From Treponema sp. (GTDB lineage Bacteria; Spirochaetota; Spirochaetia; Treponematales; Treponemataceae): DNA of 6,743 nt. Where the stretch lies: positions 1 to 6,743 of the forward strand of contig JAGADS010000347.1 of assembly GCA_017613485.1 (NCBI GenBank), in the 5' to 3' direction. Below the pieces are notes generated by a model that saw only the letters and a list, made by a program, of their open reading frames with translations, was not told the DNA's origin and did no database searches. Both the position numbers and the translations under genes were made by a program. Shown in pieces: positions 1 to 6,393 of the stretch (positions are counted from its first letter, which is position 1; every line of letters begins with the position of its first letter).

Positions 1-938
1 GCAAAGGCACCTGAAAACGACAGGATGATGAATTTCCTCAGGTAGAATTTTCGTATGTCTCTTGCCGCTATTCCTATTGCCTTCATCATTCCTATTTCCC
101 TGAGGGATTTTTCCATTCCGGTAAGAACAATGTAACGTATGCATACGATGGAGATTGCAAGGTCAACAATGCTTGCCAGAAGAATCACAAGAATCATCAT
201 TCCGTCGGAGAGTGCATTCATAAGCCGGATGAGGGCAAATGTTATTGTAGGACCATTGCAGGGCATGTGTGCATCGGTATAGGCAGTTGAAAAAGTGTTG
301 ACATCATATCCTTCTTTCAACTTGAATTCGATTAGGTATTCTTCACTTCCGATTTCCTTAAGCATTTCATAATCCTGTTCACTTACAAGAAAACGCTTTG
401 AGGATGCCATCATTGAATTCATCTGTGAGTCCCTTAAAAATCCAGCGACAGTAAGACTGATGTTTCCGCACTTCATTATCTGGCCGATCTGAATTCCATA
501 TTCGCTTCGGTAACAGACTGGAACATAAACCGTACCAGCCTTTGCCTCGATAATCTGGTTTTCCATATCAAGAAGATAGTCAAAGCTTTTGCTCTGGGTA
601 CAGAATCCGTTATCCTGCGTGCTCTCTGAAAATGAATATCCATTGATGGAGATGATGCTGTTCTCTATATTCAGGAAATTGCATGTCTGCATTTTATCCA
701 CGCCGTCTGTGTTCTCTGCAAAAGACTCAAGAGCATGAATGTCAATTTCTCCTGAATGCATTTGAAGAAAATCACATGTATCAGCCTTTGCCATTAAGCT
801 GTCTATTGAGCCCAGCAGTCCCGAAAACAGCATGACAGTGAGACCCATAAGTGCCGCTGATATTGCCATGAACACAAAAACCGCGGTTGTAATAAGTTTG
901 TTTTTCTTAAAGTCATTAACAAAAAGTCTTCTGTACAT
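1..938 (-). CDS. FtsX/MacB-type ABC transporter permease, partial (C-terminal end outside window)
   Basis: Inner-membrane permease subunit of an ABC exporter. The visible 312 codons begin MYRRLFVNDFKKNKLIT. A first membrane segment lies at about residues 14-43, followed by a large extracytoplasmic domain (about 45-240) and a second membrane segment (about 244-272). The cytoplasmic stretch LREIGMMKAIG (about 279-289) is the typical FtsX-family coupling motif. Full-length relatives have further membrane segments, so the gene continues beyond position 1. The start is chosen for a good Shine-Dalgarno AGGAG 5-6 nt upstream (plus-strand CTCCT near 943-947). It begins 21 bp after the TetR gene stop and is probably in the same transcript as the MFS and TetR genes. 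No ATP-binding subunit is visible; one would be expected next, past the left edge. The substrate cannot be told: MacB-like drug or peptide export, lipoprotein handling or an antimicrobial-peptide system are all possible. The family call is secure and the substrate unknown. Confidence 0.88.
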   Translation of the reverse strand, partial: MYRRLFVNDFKKNKLITTAVFVFMAISAALMGLTVMLFSGLLGSIDSLMAKADTCDFLQMHSGEIDIHALESFAENTDGVDKMQTCNFLNIENSIISINGYSFSESTQDNGFCTQSKSFDYLLDMENQIIEAKAGTVYVPVCYRSEYGIQIGQIMKCGNISLTVAGFLRDSQMNSMMASSKRFLVSEQDYEMLKEIGSEEYLIEFKLKEGYDVNTFSTAYTDAHMPCNGPTITFALIRLMNALSDGMMILVILLASIVDLAISIVCIRYIVLTGMEKSLREIGMMKAIGIAARDIRKFYLRKFIILSFSGAF

Positions 939-959
939 AATGCTCCTGTCTTATGCATT

Positions 960-1583
960 CTATTCAAACAGGGAAATAAAATCCTTGCCAAGTGAGCCCT
1001 GTTCTGTTCCCAAAAGCCGCTCAAGATTGTAAATAAAACCATTTACCTTTCTTATCTTTTCTGAATCATCAAGCCCCTCTAGATCATGAAACGCGGTATT
1101 TGAATAAAGCATTACCATCTCTACGGTTTCATCTGGATATTCAGTTCTGAATATTTTCTGTTCTATGCCATCCTTTACAATATCCGTGATGATTGGATTG
1201 ACTGATTCGACTGTCTTATCCTGAATTTTCTGATGCATCAATGCGTTTTGAGGTTTGTGAATCTGCTCCATGAGGAAATCCCTTGATTCTCCACTTAGAC
1301 GCAGCGAAAGAACTGTTTTTACAAGCCTCTCAATGACCGGGATTGATTTGTCGGCTGCTACCGCTTTTGCATTAACTGTCATTCTGGAAGTGACCCTCTC
1401 AATTATTGCATCAAGTATTTCTTCCTTTGACTTGAAATGATAGTACAGTGTTCCCCTTGCTATTCCTATTTCATTCTGAATGTCATTCATACTTGTAGAT
1501 TCAAATCCCTTTGTAGAAAAAAGCTTTTCTGCCGCATCAAGAATCTCATTTTTCCTTTCTTCCGCATCCTTTACAATCCTCAT
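960..1583 (-). CDS. TetR/AcrR-family transcriptional regulator
   Basis: Predicted cytoplasmic DNA-binding repressor of 207 residues, a normal length for the family. The N-terminal domain is classic TetR: EILDAAEKLFSTKGFESTSM (about 13-32) leads into the helix-turn-helix IQNEIGIARGTLYYHFKSKEE (about 35-55). The C-terminal helical half (about 65-207) is the variable ligand-binding and dimerisation region. The start ATG overlaps the upstream MFS stop codon as ATGA, with Shine-Dalgarno AAGGAG at 1591-1596 and a 7-nt gap, so translation is likely coupled. Its place between two transporter genes, and the TetR-like operator at 2855-2869 over the operon's transcription start, suggest that it represses its own operon and is released by an exported compound. 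The ligand cannot be read from sequence. The family is certain; autoregulation is inferred. Confidence 0.95.
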   Translation of the reverse strand: MRIVKDAEERKNEILDAAEKLFSTKGFESTSMNDIQNEIGIARGTLYYHFKSKEEILDAIIERVTSRMTVNAKAVAADKSIPVIERLVKTVLSLRLSGESRDFLMEQIHKPQNALMHQKIQDKTVESVNPIITDIVKDGIEQKIFRTEYPDETVEMVMLYSNTAFHDLEGLDDSEKIRKVNGFIYNLERLLGTEQGSLGKDFISLFE

Positions 1584-2818
1584 GAATTTTCTCCTTTCTC
1601 AAGTTCCTTTATGCTCTTTATTCTTGATAAAACAAGCGAGATTACAATCAGGCATATTCCTGCTATTTTGATGACAAGAGCCGCACCCCTGCCGACTCCA
1701 CGGTTCCCGATTTTTCCCAGAATGTCTGCCGCAACACCGGAAACCGCATAGGCAACAACATATCCCAGCTGAGAGACAAAACCGATGAGCCCCCATGCAC
1801 GCCCCTGAACCTCATCCGGTATGTTCGTGCGCACAAGATAATCAAGACTGTTGTTTGCGAAAGGCAGCGTTGCAAAAAAAGCAAAACCGAAAATACAGAT
1901 GGGATATATGTTCTCAAATAGAGAGAAACCTGTCATGCCTAGGCCTGCGAGAAAAATTGAAATGAACAGGACAAGTGCAAAGTGTTTTTTAATTCCCTTG
2001 ATTCCAAGAATCAGACCGGAGACAAGCATACCGCATGCACACAGGGTTTCCGCCACTCCCAGAGTTGCCGCATCCTTGAATGCGAGAATAAGAGGCTCTG
2101 CCAGTATCTGGAATATTCCAAGAAACAGGGTTATCAGGGACATGACAATTACAAGAAGAAACACGCCTTTGCGTTCACGGATTGTCTTCCAGCCGAATTT
2201 CATGCTTTCGATAAACGGGGCTTTGTCTTCCACGGTTTTTGCAGTAATACCCTTCCTTACAACCGCAGCACTTATCACTGTAAGGAAAAATGTGCAGATG
2301 TCAATTATGAGAAGGAGTTTTACATCGCTTATGCCAAGAAGGAAACCCGCAATCACAGGAGAAAAAAGATACCTTGCGCTGCCAGCAAGAGAAACAAGTC
2401 CGCTTGCCTTTGAATATTCTTCCTTGGTCAAAAGATCTGTTATGGTTGCACGGAAAGACGGTTCAAGAAGAGCCGAGAAAACCGAGCTGATGAACACACC
2501 TATGCAGATCTGCCATAGTTTTGCACCTCCGCTGAGCATACAGATTAAAATGAAAATTATTCCAAGAGCAGAGCATCCGTCTCCAATCATCATCAAAAGC
2601 CGCCTGTCGTATCTGTCCGCAAGAACTCCAGCAGGAACGCTTAAAAGCAGGGTAGGAAGAAAACCCAGCAAAGTTACAAGAGCCATGCCTGCCGCACTTC
2701 CAGTCTCGTTAAAAATGTAAACTCCAAGACCAAAACTTGTAAGGCCTCCACCGATGGATGAAATAAGCTCACCAGTCCACAGCAGGATGAATTTTCCGAA
2801 ATTTGATTTTTTATCCAT
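1580..2818 (-). CDS. MFS efflux transporter (MFS_3 / drug:H+ antiporter-3-like)
   Basis: A 412-residue integral inner-membrane protein with about 12 hydrophobic segments, the usual size for a major facilitator. The first loop holds the MFS motif A form AGVLADRYDRR (residues 63-73). The pattern LLWTGELISSIGGGLTSFGLGVYIF near the N-terminus and a later LVRTNIPDEVQGRAWG stretch (about 329-344) are typical of the MFS_3 group, which includes macrolide-efflux and enterobactin-exporter-type proteins. It probably exports a small hydrophobic compound using the proton gradient; the substrate is unknown. The start at 2818 is supported by AGGGA at 2827-2831 with an 8-nt gap. It is the first gene of the minus-strand operon, 58 bp downstream of a consensus -10 element, and its stop overlaps the start of the TetR gene by 4 bp. 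The gene looks intact. Confidence 0.93.
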   Translation of the reverse strand: MDKKSNFGKFILLWTGELISSIGGGLTSFGLGVYIFNETGSAAGMALVTLLGFLPTLLLSVPAGVLADRYDRRLLMMIGDGCSALGIIFILICMLSGGAKLWQICIGVFISSVFSALLEPSFRATITDLLTKEEYSKASGLVSLAGSARYLFSPVIAGFLLGISDVKLLLIIDICTFFLTVISAAVVRKGITAKTVEDKAPFIESMKFGWKTIRERKGVFLLVIVMSLITLFLGIFQILAEPLILAFKDAATLGVAETLCACGMLVSGLILGIKGIKKHFALVLFISIFLAGLGMTGFSLFENIYPICIFGFAFFATLPFANNSLDYLVRTNIPDEVQGRAWGLIGFVSQLGYVVAYAVSGVAADILGKIGNRGVGRGAALVIKIAGICLIVISLVLSRIKSIKELEKGENS

Positions 2819-2854
2819 AAGCCATTTCCCTGACGCATGAAATTAAGTTATTTA

Positions 2855-2869
2855 GACTGACAGTCGGTC
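2855..2869 (-). promoter_or_regulatory. Putative TetR-family operator
   Basis: A 15-bp imperfect palindrome, read on the plus strand as GACTGACAGTCGGTC. The two 7-bp arms around a central base match at six of seven pairs; the fourth pair is the only mismatch. The flanking bases add a partial repeat of the CGGT unit. Interleaved GAC/GTC half-sites of this kind are common for TetR/AcrR-family regulators. It starts about 6 bp downstream of the -10 element of the efflux operon, so a bound repressor would cover the expected transcription start. The most economical regulator is the TetR protein encoded in the same operon. Palindrome and location are seen; the binding partner is inferred. Confidence 0.65.
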
Positions 2870-2875
2870 GGTTAT

Positions 2876-2905
2876 ATTATAACCCTATGTCTTGAAAAAT
2901 GTCAA
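2876..2905 (-). promoter_or_regulatory. Promoter of the efflux operon (consensus -35 and -10)
   Basis: Read on the minus strand, a perfect TTGACA (-35, positions 2900-2905) is followed after 18 nt by a perfect TATAAT (-10, positions 2876-2881). This is a full match to the housekeeping sigma-70/sigma-A consensus with near-optimal spacing. Transcription would start near 2869, giving a leader of roughly 50 nt before the MFS start codon. Such a strong promoter is expected where expression is held down by a repressor, and the operator-like palindrome overlaps the predicted start. Confidence 0.75.
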
Positions 2906-2937
2906 GGAAATCTGGAAAAAAAATAAGAGGCTTCCTT

Positions 2938-2966
2938 TGATTGTGTTATGGTTGCGACGGTAGATT
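2938..2966 (+). promoter_or_regulatory. Possible weak promoter of the xylosidase gene
   Basis: TTGATT (2938-2943) and TAGATT (2961-2966) are separated by 17 nt; each matches four of six consensus bases. This would give a leader of about 36 nt before the xylosidase ATG at 3009. A competing signal is an extended -10-like TGGTATCAT at 2981-2989, but it lies so close to the ribosome binding site that it is less likely. No catabolite-repression-type palindrome was recognised. The call is tentative. Confidence 0.3.
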
Positions 2967-3008
2967 AAGGGGTGCAATAATGGTATCATGCAAAAGGAGA
3001 AATAAAAG

Positions 3009-4517
3009 ATGAAAACAGAAAAGATTATGGTCAATCCGAAAAACAGGGTGGAGTTCCGCAACAATGTGGATTATTGTGTAGGTACAGGTCGTCTTGGTCT
3101 GGCGCTGACAGATGAGTATATCAAAGAGCTGGCGTTTGTTCAGGAAATGATAGGATTTTCTTTTATCCGGGGACATGGACTTTTCTCCGATGATGTTTCA
3201 ATCTACCATGAGTATGAGGAAAACGGAGAGACTAAGGTTGAATACAATTACACATACATAAACAGGATATTCGATAAATTTCTTGAGCTGGGAATAAGGC
3301 CGTATCTTGAGCTTGGTTTTATGCCGAAAAAACTTGCAAGCGGAACCCAGACCATTTTCTACTGGAAGGGAAACACGACTCCCCCAAAAGATTACCGCCT
3401 GTGGACTGACATGGTGATTGCACTCCTTAGGCACCTGAAAAAACGCTATGGGGATGAAGTGACGGAATGGCCTGTTGAAGTCTGGAATGAGCCAAATCTT
3501 CCCGGATTCTGGTATAAGGCGGATATGGATGAATATTTCAAGCTGTTCAAGGAAACGTATATTGCAATCAAGGAATACGACAGCCGCTTTAAAGTTGGCG
3601 GACCTGCCATCTGTGGTGTAAAAGATGCTGAATGGATGAAAGCTTTCCTCGATTTTTGCCGTAAAGAGAAAATCAAGCCGGATTGTATTACAAGACATCA
3701 TTATACAGTTGAATTTCCAGAGAGAATCGGACATTATGACTATTCAAAACTTGAAGACTCTGAGATGCGTTTCTCAAACCTCAAGTCAACAAGAGATATA
3801 GTAGATTCGTTTGAGGAGTTCAAGGGGCTCCCGATTCACCTTACTGAATTCAGCACGTCATATACTCCAAAGGGTGTAATCCACGACACGAACATTAATG
3901 CCGCATATCTTGCAAGGCAGCTTTCCAGACTGGGTGACGTAAATGAGGCATATTCATACTGGACATTCGGTGATGTGTTTGAGGAGCAGGGTGTTCCTGA
4001 TTCACTTTTCCATGGAGGTTTCGGAATGGTTGCAGCCGGTAACATACCCAAGCCGACATTCTGGACTTTTTATTTTTACAAGCAGCTGAAACTCTTTGGT
4101 GGAAACTGTGTGTACCGTGATGACAATGCAGTAATATCATGCAATGATTCGCATGGGCATTATGCGGGGATCCTCTGGAACATAGATGAAGATGACAGGA
4201 TTCAGGAACTTGAGCTTCAGTTTAAAGAAGACGCTGAGTATACGCTTGTTACGAAAACAGTTGATGAAAAATGCTGCAATCCGCTTAAGCTGTGGCATGA
4301 TATGGGAGAGCCTGCTTATCCTACAAAGGCACAGACAGATTTGATTAAGAGCGCATCATGGCCCTGTGTTGAAAGTGAAGTCATAAAACCAGAAGATGGT
4401 AAAGCATCTGTTCAAATCCCAGTGAGAAAAAATGGAGTGGTGTATTTTACGCTGACCAAAAGAAATTTCACTCCAGACCGGGGATATGACTATGATAAGG
4501 TTGTTTCATTCCATTGA
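3009..4517 (+). CDS. xynB: Glycoside hydrolase family 39, probable beta-xylosidase
   Basis: Retaining exo-glycosidase, 502 residues, predicted to release xylose from xylo-oligosaccharides. No signal peptide is seen, so it probably acts in the cytoplasm on imported oligomers. The TIM barrel spans about residues 10-345 and a beta-rich C-terminal domain follows. Family landmarks are present: the substrate-binding loop IRGHGLFSDD (53-62), VWNEPN (158-163) with the acid/base Glu161, TRHHYT (228-233), and LTEFSTSY (278-285) with the nucleophile Glu280. These match the known order and spacing of characterised GH39 xylosidases. The start at 3009 has a strong AAGGAGA at 2994-3000 with an 8-nt gap; Met7 is an alternative without such a site. 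It is transcribed away from the efflux operon, and a methyltransferase gene follows 41 bp later. No transporter for xylo-oligosaccharides is in the window. GH39 also contains alpha-L-iduronidases and a few other activities, but the sequence resembles the bacterial xylosidase branch. The symbol is by family resemblance. Confidence 0.92.
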   Translation: MKTEKIMVNPKNRVEFRNNVDYCVGTGRLGLALTDEYIKELAFVQEMIGFSFIRGHGLFSDDVSIYHEYEENGETKVEYNYTYINRIFDKFLELGIRPYLELGFMPKKLASGTQTIFYWKGNTTPPKDYRLWTDMVIALLRHLKKRYGDEVTEWPVEVWNEPNLPGFWYKADMDEYFKLFKETYIAIKEYDSRFKVGGPAICGVKDAEWMKAFLDFCRKEKIKPDCITRHHYTVEFPERIGHYDYSKLEDSEMRFSNLKSTRDIVDSFEEFKGLPIHLTEFSTSYTPKGVIHDTNINAAYLARQLSRLGDVNEAYSYWTFGDVFEEQGVPDSLFHGGFGMVAAGNIPKPTFWTFYFYKQLKLFGGNCVYRDDNAVISCNDSHGHYAGILWNIDEDDRIQELELQFKEDAEYTLVTKTVDEKCCNPLKLWHDMGEPAYPTKAQTDLIKSASWPCVESEVIKPEDGKASVQIPVRKNGVVYFTLTKRNFTPDRGYDYDKVVSFH

Positions 4518-4523
4518 ATGAAA
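4504..4523 (+). other. Hairpin spanning the xylosidase stop codon
   Basis: TTTCATTC (4504-4511) and GAATGAAA (4516-4523) form a perfect 8-bp inverted repeat with the 4-nt loop CATT. The TGA stop of the xylosidase gene (4515-4517) straddles the loop and the right arm. The stem is rich in A+T and no run of T follows on either strand, so it is not a standard intrinsic terminator. It could slow 3' exonuclease decay or mark mRNA processing between the xylosidase and methyltransferase genes, or be chance. Structure seen; role unknown. Confidence 0.4.
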
Positions 4524-4558
4524 TTAGGATGACGTAGAAAATAGGGGGAAACATAAAA

Positions 4559-5311
4559 ATGGAATTTCGAAAAATATTTGATACTATCCCAGAGCAGTTT
4601 GATAAGTATCGTCCTCGTTATAGCAAGGAACTTTTTGATGCTTTAATTGATTATGCAGGAATTGGAGCGGGTAAAAAAGTTCTTGAGATAGGCCCGGGAA
4701 CAGGACAGGCAACCGACCCGATTCTGGACACAGGCTGCGACTATCATGCAATTGAGCTTGGTGAACACCTTTATGCAAAGATGCAGGAAAAATATGGTAA
4801 GCGTCCGAACTTTAGTATTGTAAATGATGATTTTATCACGCATGATTTTGGCTCACAAAAATTTGACATGATTTATTCCGCAGCAACGATTCAGTGGATT
4901 CCTGAGGATGTTGCCTTTTCAAAAACTTATGACCTACTCAAAGATGGCGGAACTCTTGCAATGATGCTTGTCTCGGCTGATTATAAGTCCACAAATGAAG
5001 CTTTATATCAGGATATTCAGAAAGTTTATGATGAATATTTCAAACCAGAATACAAATATCAGCACGCGGGCTTCCGTTATGAAAACGCCACAAACTACGG
5101 CTATAAAAATTTTGAACGCCGGTATTTTTATGGCGAGCGAAAATTCACTGCAGATGAATATGTAGCTTTCTGCAAAACTCACTGCGATCATCTTGTAATT
5201 CCGGAGCCTTATGAAACAAAGTTTTTTGATGGTTTGCACAATGCCGTTCTTGCGCATGGTAATTGTGTTGTATTCAAAGATACTTACATCTTGTATTTGA
5301 CGAGGAAATAA
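4559..5311 (+). CDS. Class I SAM-dependent methyltransferase, substrate unknown
   Basis: A 250-residue cytoplasmic methyltransferase. The Rossmann-like fold is shown by motif I VLEIGPGTGQAT (41-52), the acidic residue ending the second strand (AIELGE, Glu66 region), NDDF (90-93) for adenine contact, and the FDMIYSAATIQWIPED stretch (102-117) corresponding to motif IV. The N-terminus (FDTIPEQFDKYRPRYSKELFDAL) is typical of small-molecule methyltransferases of the UbiE/Methyltransf_11/25-like group. The C-terminal third (about 150-250) is a less conserved cap that should set the acceptor and gives no clue here. The start is supported by AGGGGGA at 4543-4549 with a 9-nt gap. It follows the xylosidase gene by 41 bp on the same strand with no clear terminator between, so co-transcription is possible, although a shared pathway is not obvious. 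It could methylate a small metabolite or a toxic compound. The fold assignment is secure; the substrate is unknown. Confidence 0.88.
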   Translation: MEFRKIFDTIPEQFDKYRPRYSKELFDALIDYAGIGAGKKVLEIGPGTGQATDPILDTGCDYHAIELGEHLYAKMQEKYGKRPNFSIVNDDFITHDFGSQKFDMIYSAATIQWIPEDVAFSKTYDLLKDGGTLAMMLVSADYKSTNEALYQDIQKVYDEYFKPEYKYQHAGFRYENATNYGYKNFERRYFYGERKFTADEYVAFCKTHCDHLVIPEPYETKFFDGLHNAVLAHGNCVVFKDTYILYLTRK

Positions 5312-5381
5312 AACTATCAGTTATGCAAAGGCTGCCCCAATGGGAAAATGCCTGCAACAGCTGTGAAGGAATGGTTTATAA

Positions 5382-6269
5382 ATGTATTCAGATTCACTGA
5401 TGAATTTTTTTCAAATCACGGAAGATCTCGGCCTGCAGCAGGGCGCGGACAGTCTTATGGAGATGGAGCGGAATGGAGCTTCATTTGCATTGGACAGCGG
5501 AATTCACGACGATGATATATGGTCCCGTACAGAGCGTGTGGAAGAGTGCCTTGGTTTGATTGATGATGAGACTCAAAGAAAACATGTTCAGGACATGATG
5601 TATTTTACCGCCGGTGTGATGCCTGATTTGGATTCCGTGGACAACCGCTTTGAGACTATAGAAAATCTTGAGAATGTGATAAATGATTTCAAGTCGAGCG
5701 ACAGTATTTTTGCAGGACACCTTGTAGGAATCGGACCCGGAGGAATTGACCATGACTGGGATTCCGTGGAATTTCAGGGACGCGATCACGAGTATTTTGA
5801 CCATGACACTGTAAGTGATGAGAAAGATTTGTTTGCTATGCAGCTTACTCTGGCTAAAAAACTGAACATGCCTTTTGTCCTTCATAGCAGGAAAGGTTTC
5901 AAGGAAACTTCTGATGTCCTAAAGGCTGTAAAATGGAACAGGGGGCTTGTACACGGATTTTCATACAATCAGTCAGAATTGGAATTTTTCCTTGATTTGG
6001 GATGGTATGTGAGCTTCAGCGGAACTGTCACCTATGCCGGAAAAAAATCATTTAGCGATATGTCGGATTTGGTGAGCTATGTTCCTAAAGATCGTCTCCT
6101 GATAGAAAGCGACTGTCCGTTTTATCCACCGGTCCCGGTAAAAGGAGGATCAAATATTCCTGAGAATATAAAATATGTCTATGAATATATTGCCTCAAAG
6201 AGAAATATTTCCGGGCGAAAGCTTAGTGAGGCTGTGGATTCAAATTTCCAAAAGCTTTTCGGAATTTGA
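5382..6269 (+). CDS. TatD-family metal-dependent hydrolase homologue with a degenerate metal site
   Basis: A 295-residue cytoplasmic protein of the TatD amidohydrolase-fold family, whose members are metal-dependent DNases. Family blocks are in order: the N-terminal strand MYSDS, a GxGGIDHDW block (118-126), PFVLHSRKGFKET (164-176), GLVHGFS (188-194), GWYVSFSGTVTYAGKK (207-222), and DRLLIESDCPFYPPVPVKG (237-255). Conserved ligands His168, His191 and Asp244 are present. The other three expected ligands are not: the HxH after the first strand reads Leu6-Met7-Asn8, and the Glu of the usual GE-x-GLD block reads Pro119. The frame is open throughout and length is normal, so this is not a truncated gene. 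It may be catalytically inactive or use an altered site. The start has GAAGGA at 5365-5370, 11 nt upstream. It follows the methyltransferase by 70 bp. The family call is firm; the loss of ligands rests on my alignment from memory. Confidence 0.85.
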   Translation: MYSDSLMNFFQITEDLGLQQGADSLMEMERNGASFALDSGIHDDDIWSRTERVEECLGLIDDETQRKHVQDMMYFTAGVMPDLDSVDNRFETIENLENVINDFKSSDSIFAGHLVGIGPGGIDHDWDSVEFQGRDHEYFDHDTVSDEKDLFAMQLTLAKKLNMPFVLHSRKGFKETSDVLKAVKWNRGLVHGFSYNQSELEFFLDLGWYVSFSGTVTYAGKKSFSDMSDLVSYVPKDRLLIESDCPFYPPVPVKGGSNIPENIKYVYEYIASKRNISGRKLSEAVDSNFQKLFGI

Positions 6270-6306
6270 TGAGAATGATTTTATAAAGCAATAAGGTAAG
6301 AATCAA

Positions 6307-6390
6307 ATGGGTAACAAGCAAATAACAATCAAAGAAGAACGACTTTCCGCTGAGGAAGACATTGATTGGACTGAATGTAAGGTGGAGTAA
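6307..6390 (+). pseudogene. 27-codon ORF, possibly a collapsed GNAT acetyltransferase remnant
   Basis: The ORF encodes MGNKQITIKEERLSAEED (residues 1-18) followed by IDWTECKVE. The first part resembles the N-terminus of a group of small GNAT acetyltransferases (I-x-IKxExLSAEEYIDFL...), and the last residues resemble the C-terminus of the same group (...I-E-W-T-x-F-x-V). If so, an internal deletion has fused the two ends in frame. A weak ribosome binding site (AAGG near 6293-6296) precedes it. Its stop lies 3 bp before the ATG of the next GNAT gene, whose Shine-Dalgarno sequence is inside its last codons, so if translated it could act as a coupling leader. It may also be a chance ORF. The reading of the two ends comes from memory of the family, not a search. 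Confidence 0.35.
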
Positions 6391-6393
6391 AAT

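Noticed and set aside
1851..2720. Long plus-strand open frame (289 codons) opposite the MFS gene
   Set aside because: It lies fully antisense to a clear membrane transporter, its product is rich in Arg, Pro and Ser without recognisable domains, and it has no convincing ribosome binding site. It is a by-product of codon bias in the real gene.
2904..2938. Inverted AAGGAA / TTCCTT pair in the divergent intergenic region as a terminator or operator
   Set aside because: Only 6 bp per arm with a 23-nt loop, no T-run, and located between divergent promoters where no terminator is needed.
3198..3734. Minus-strand open frame (178 codons) inside the xylosidase gene
   Set aside because: It is antisense to the GH39 catalytic barrel, with no recognisable domain and no translation signal; judged a shadow.
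5323..5400. 25-codon ORF (MQRLPQWENACNSCEGMVYK, then CIQIH) before and overlapping the TatD-like start
   Set aside because: The Cys-x-x-Cys spacing is attractive, but there is no Shine-Dalgarno site and it overlaps a well-supported start in another frame. Probably chance.
5382..5410. A frameshift near the TatD-like N-terminus that might hide the HxH motif
   Set aside because: Neither of the other frames gives HxH, and the residues after it (FQITEDL) keep the expected spacing from the MYSDS strand, so substitution fits better than an indel.
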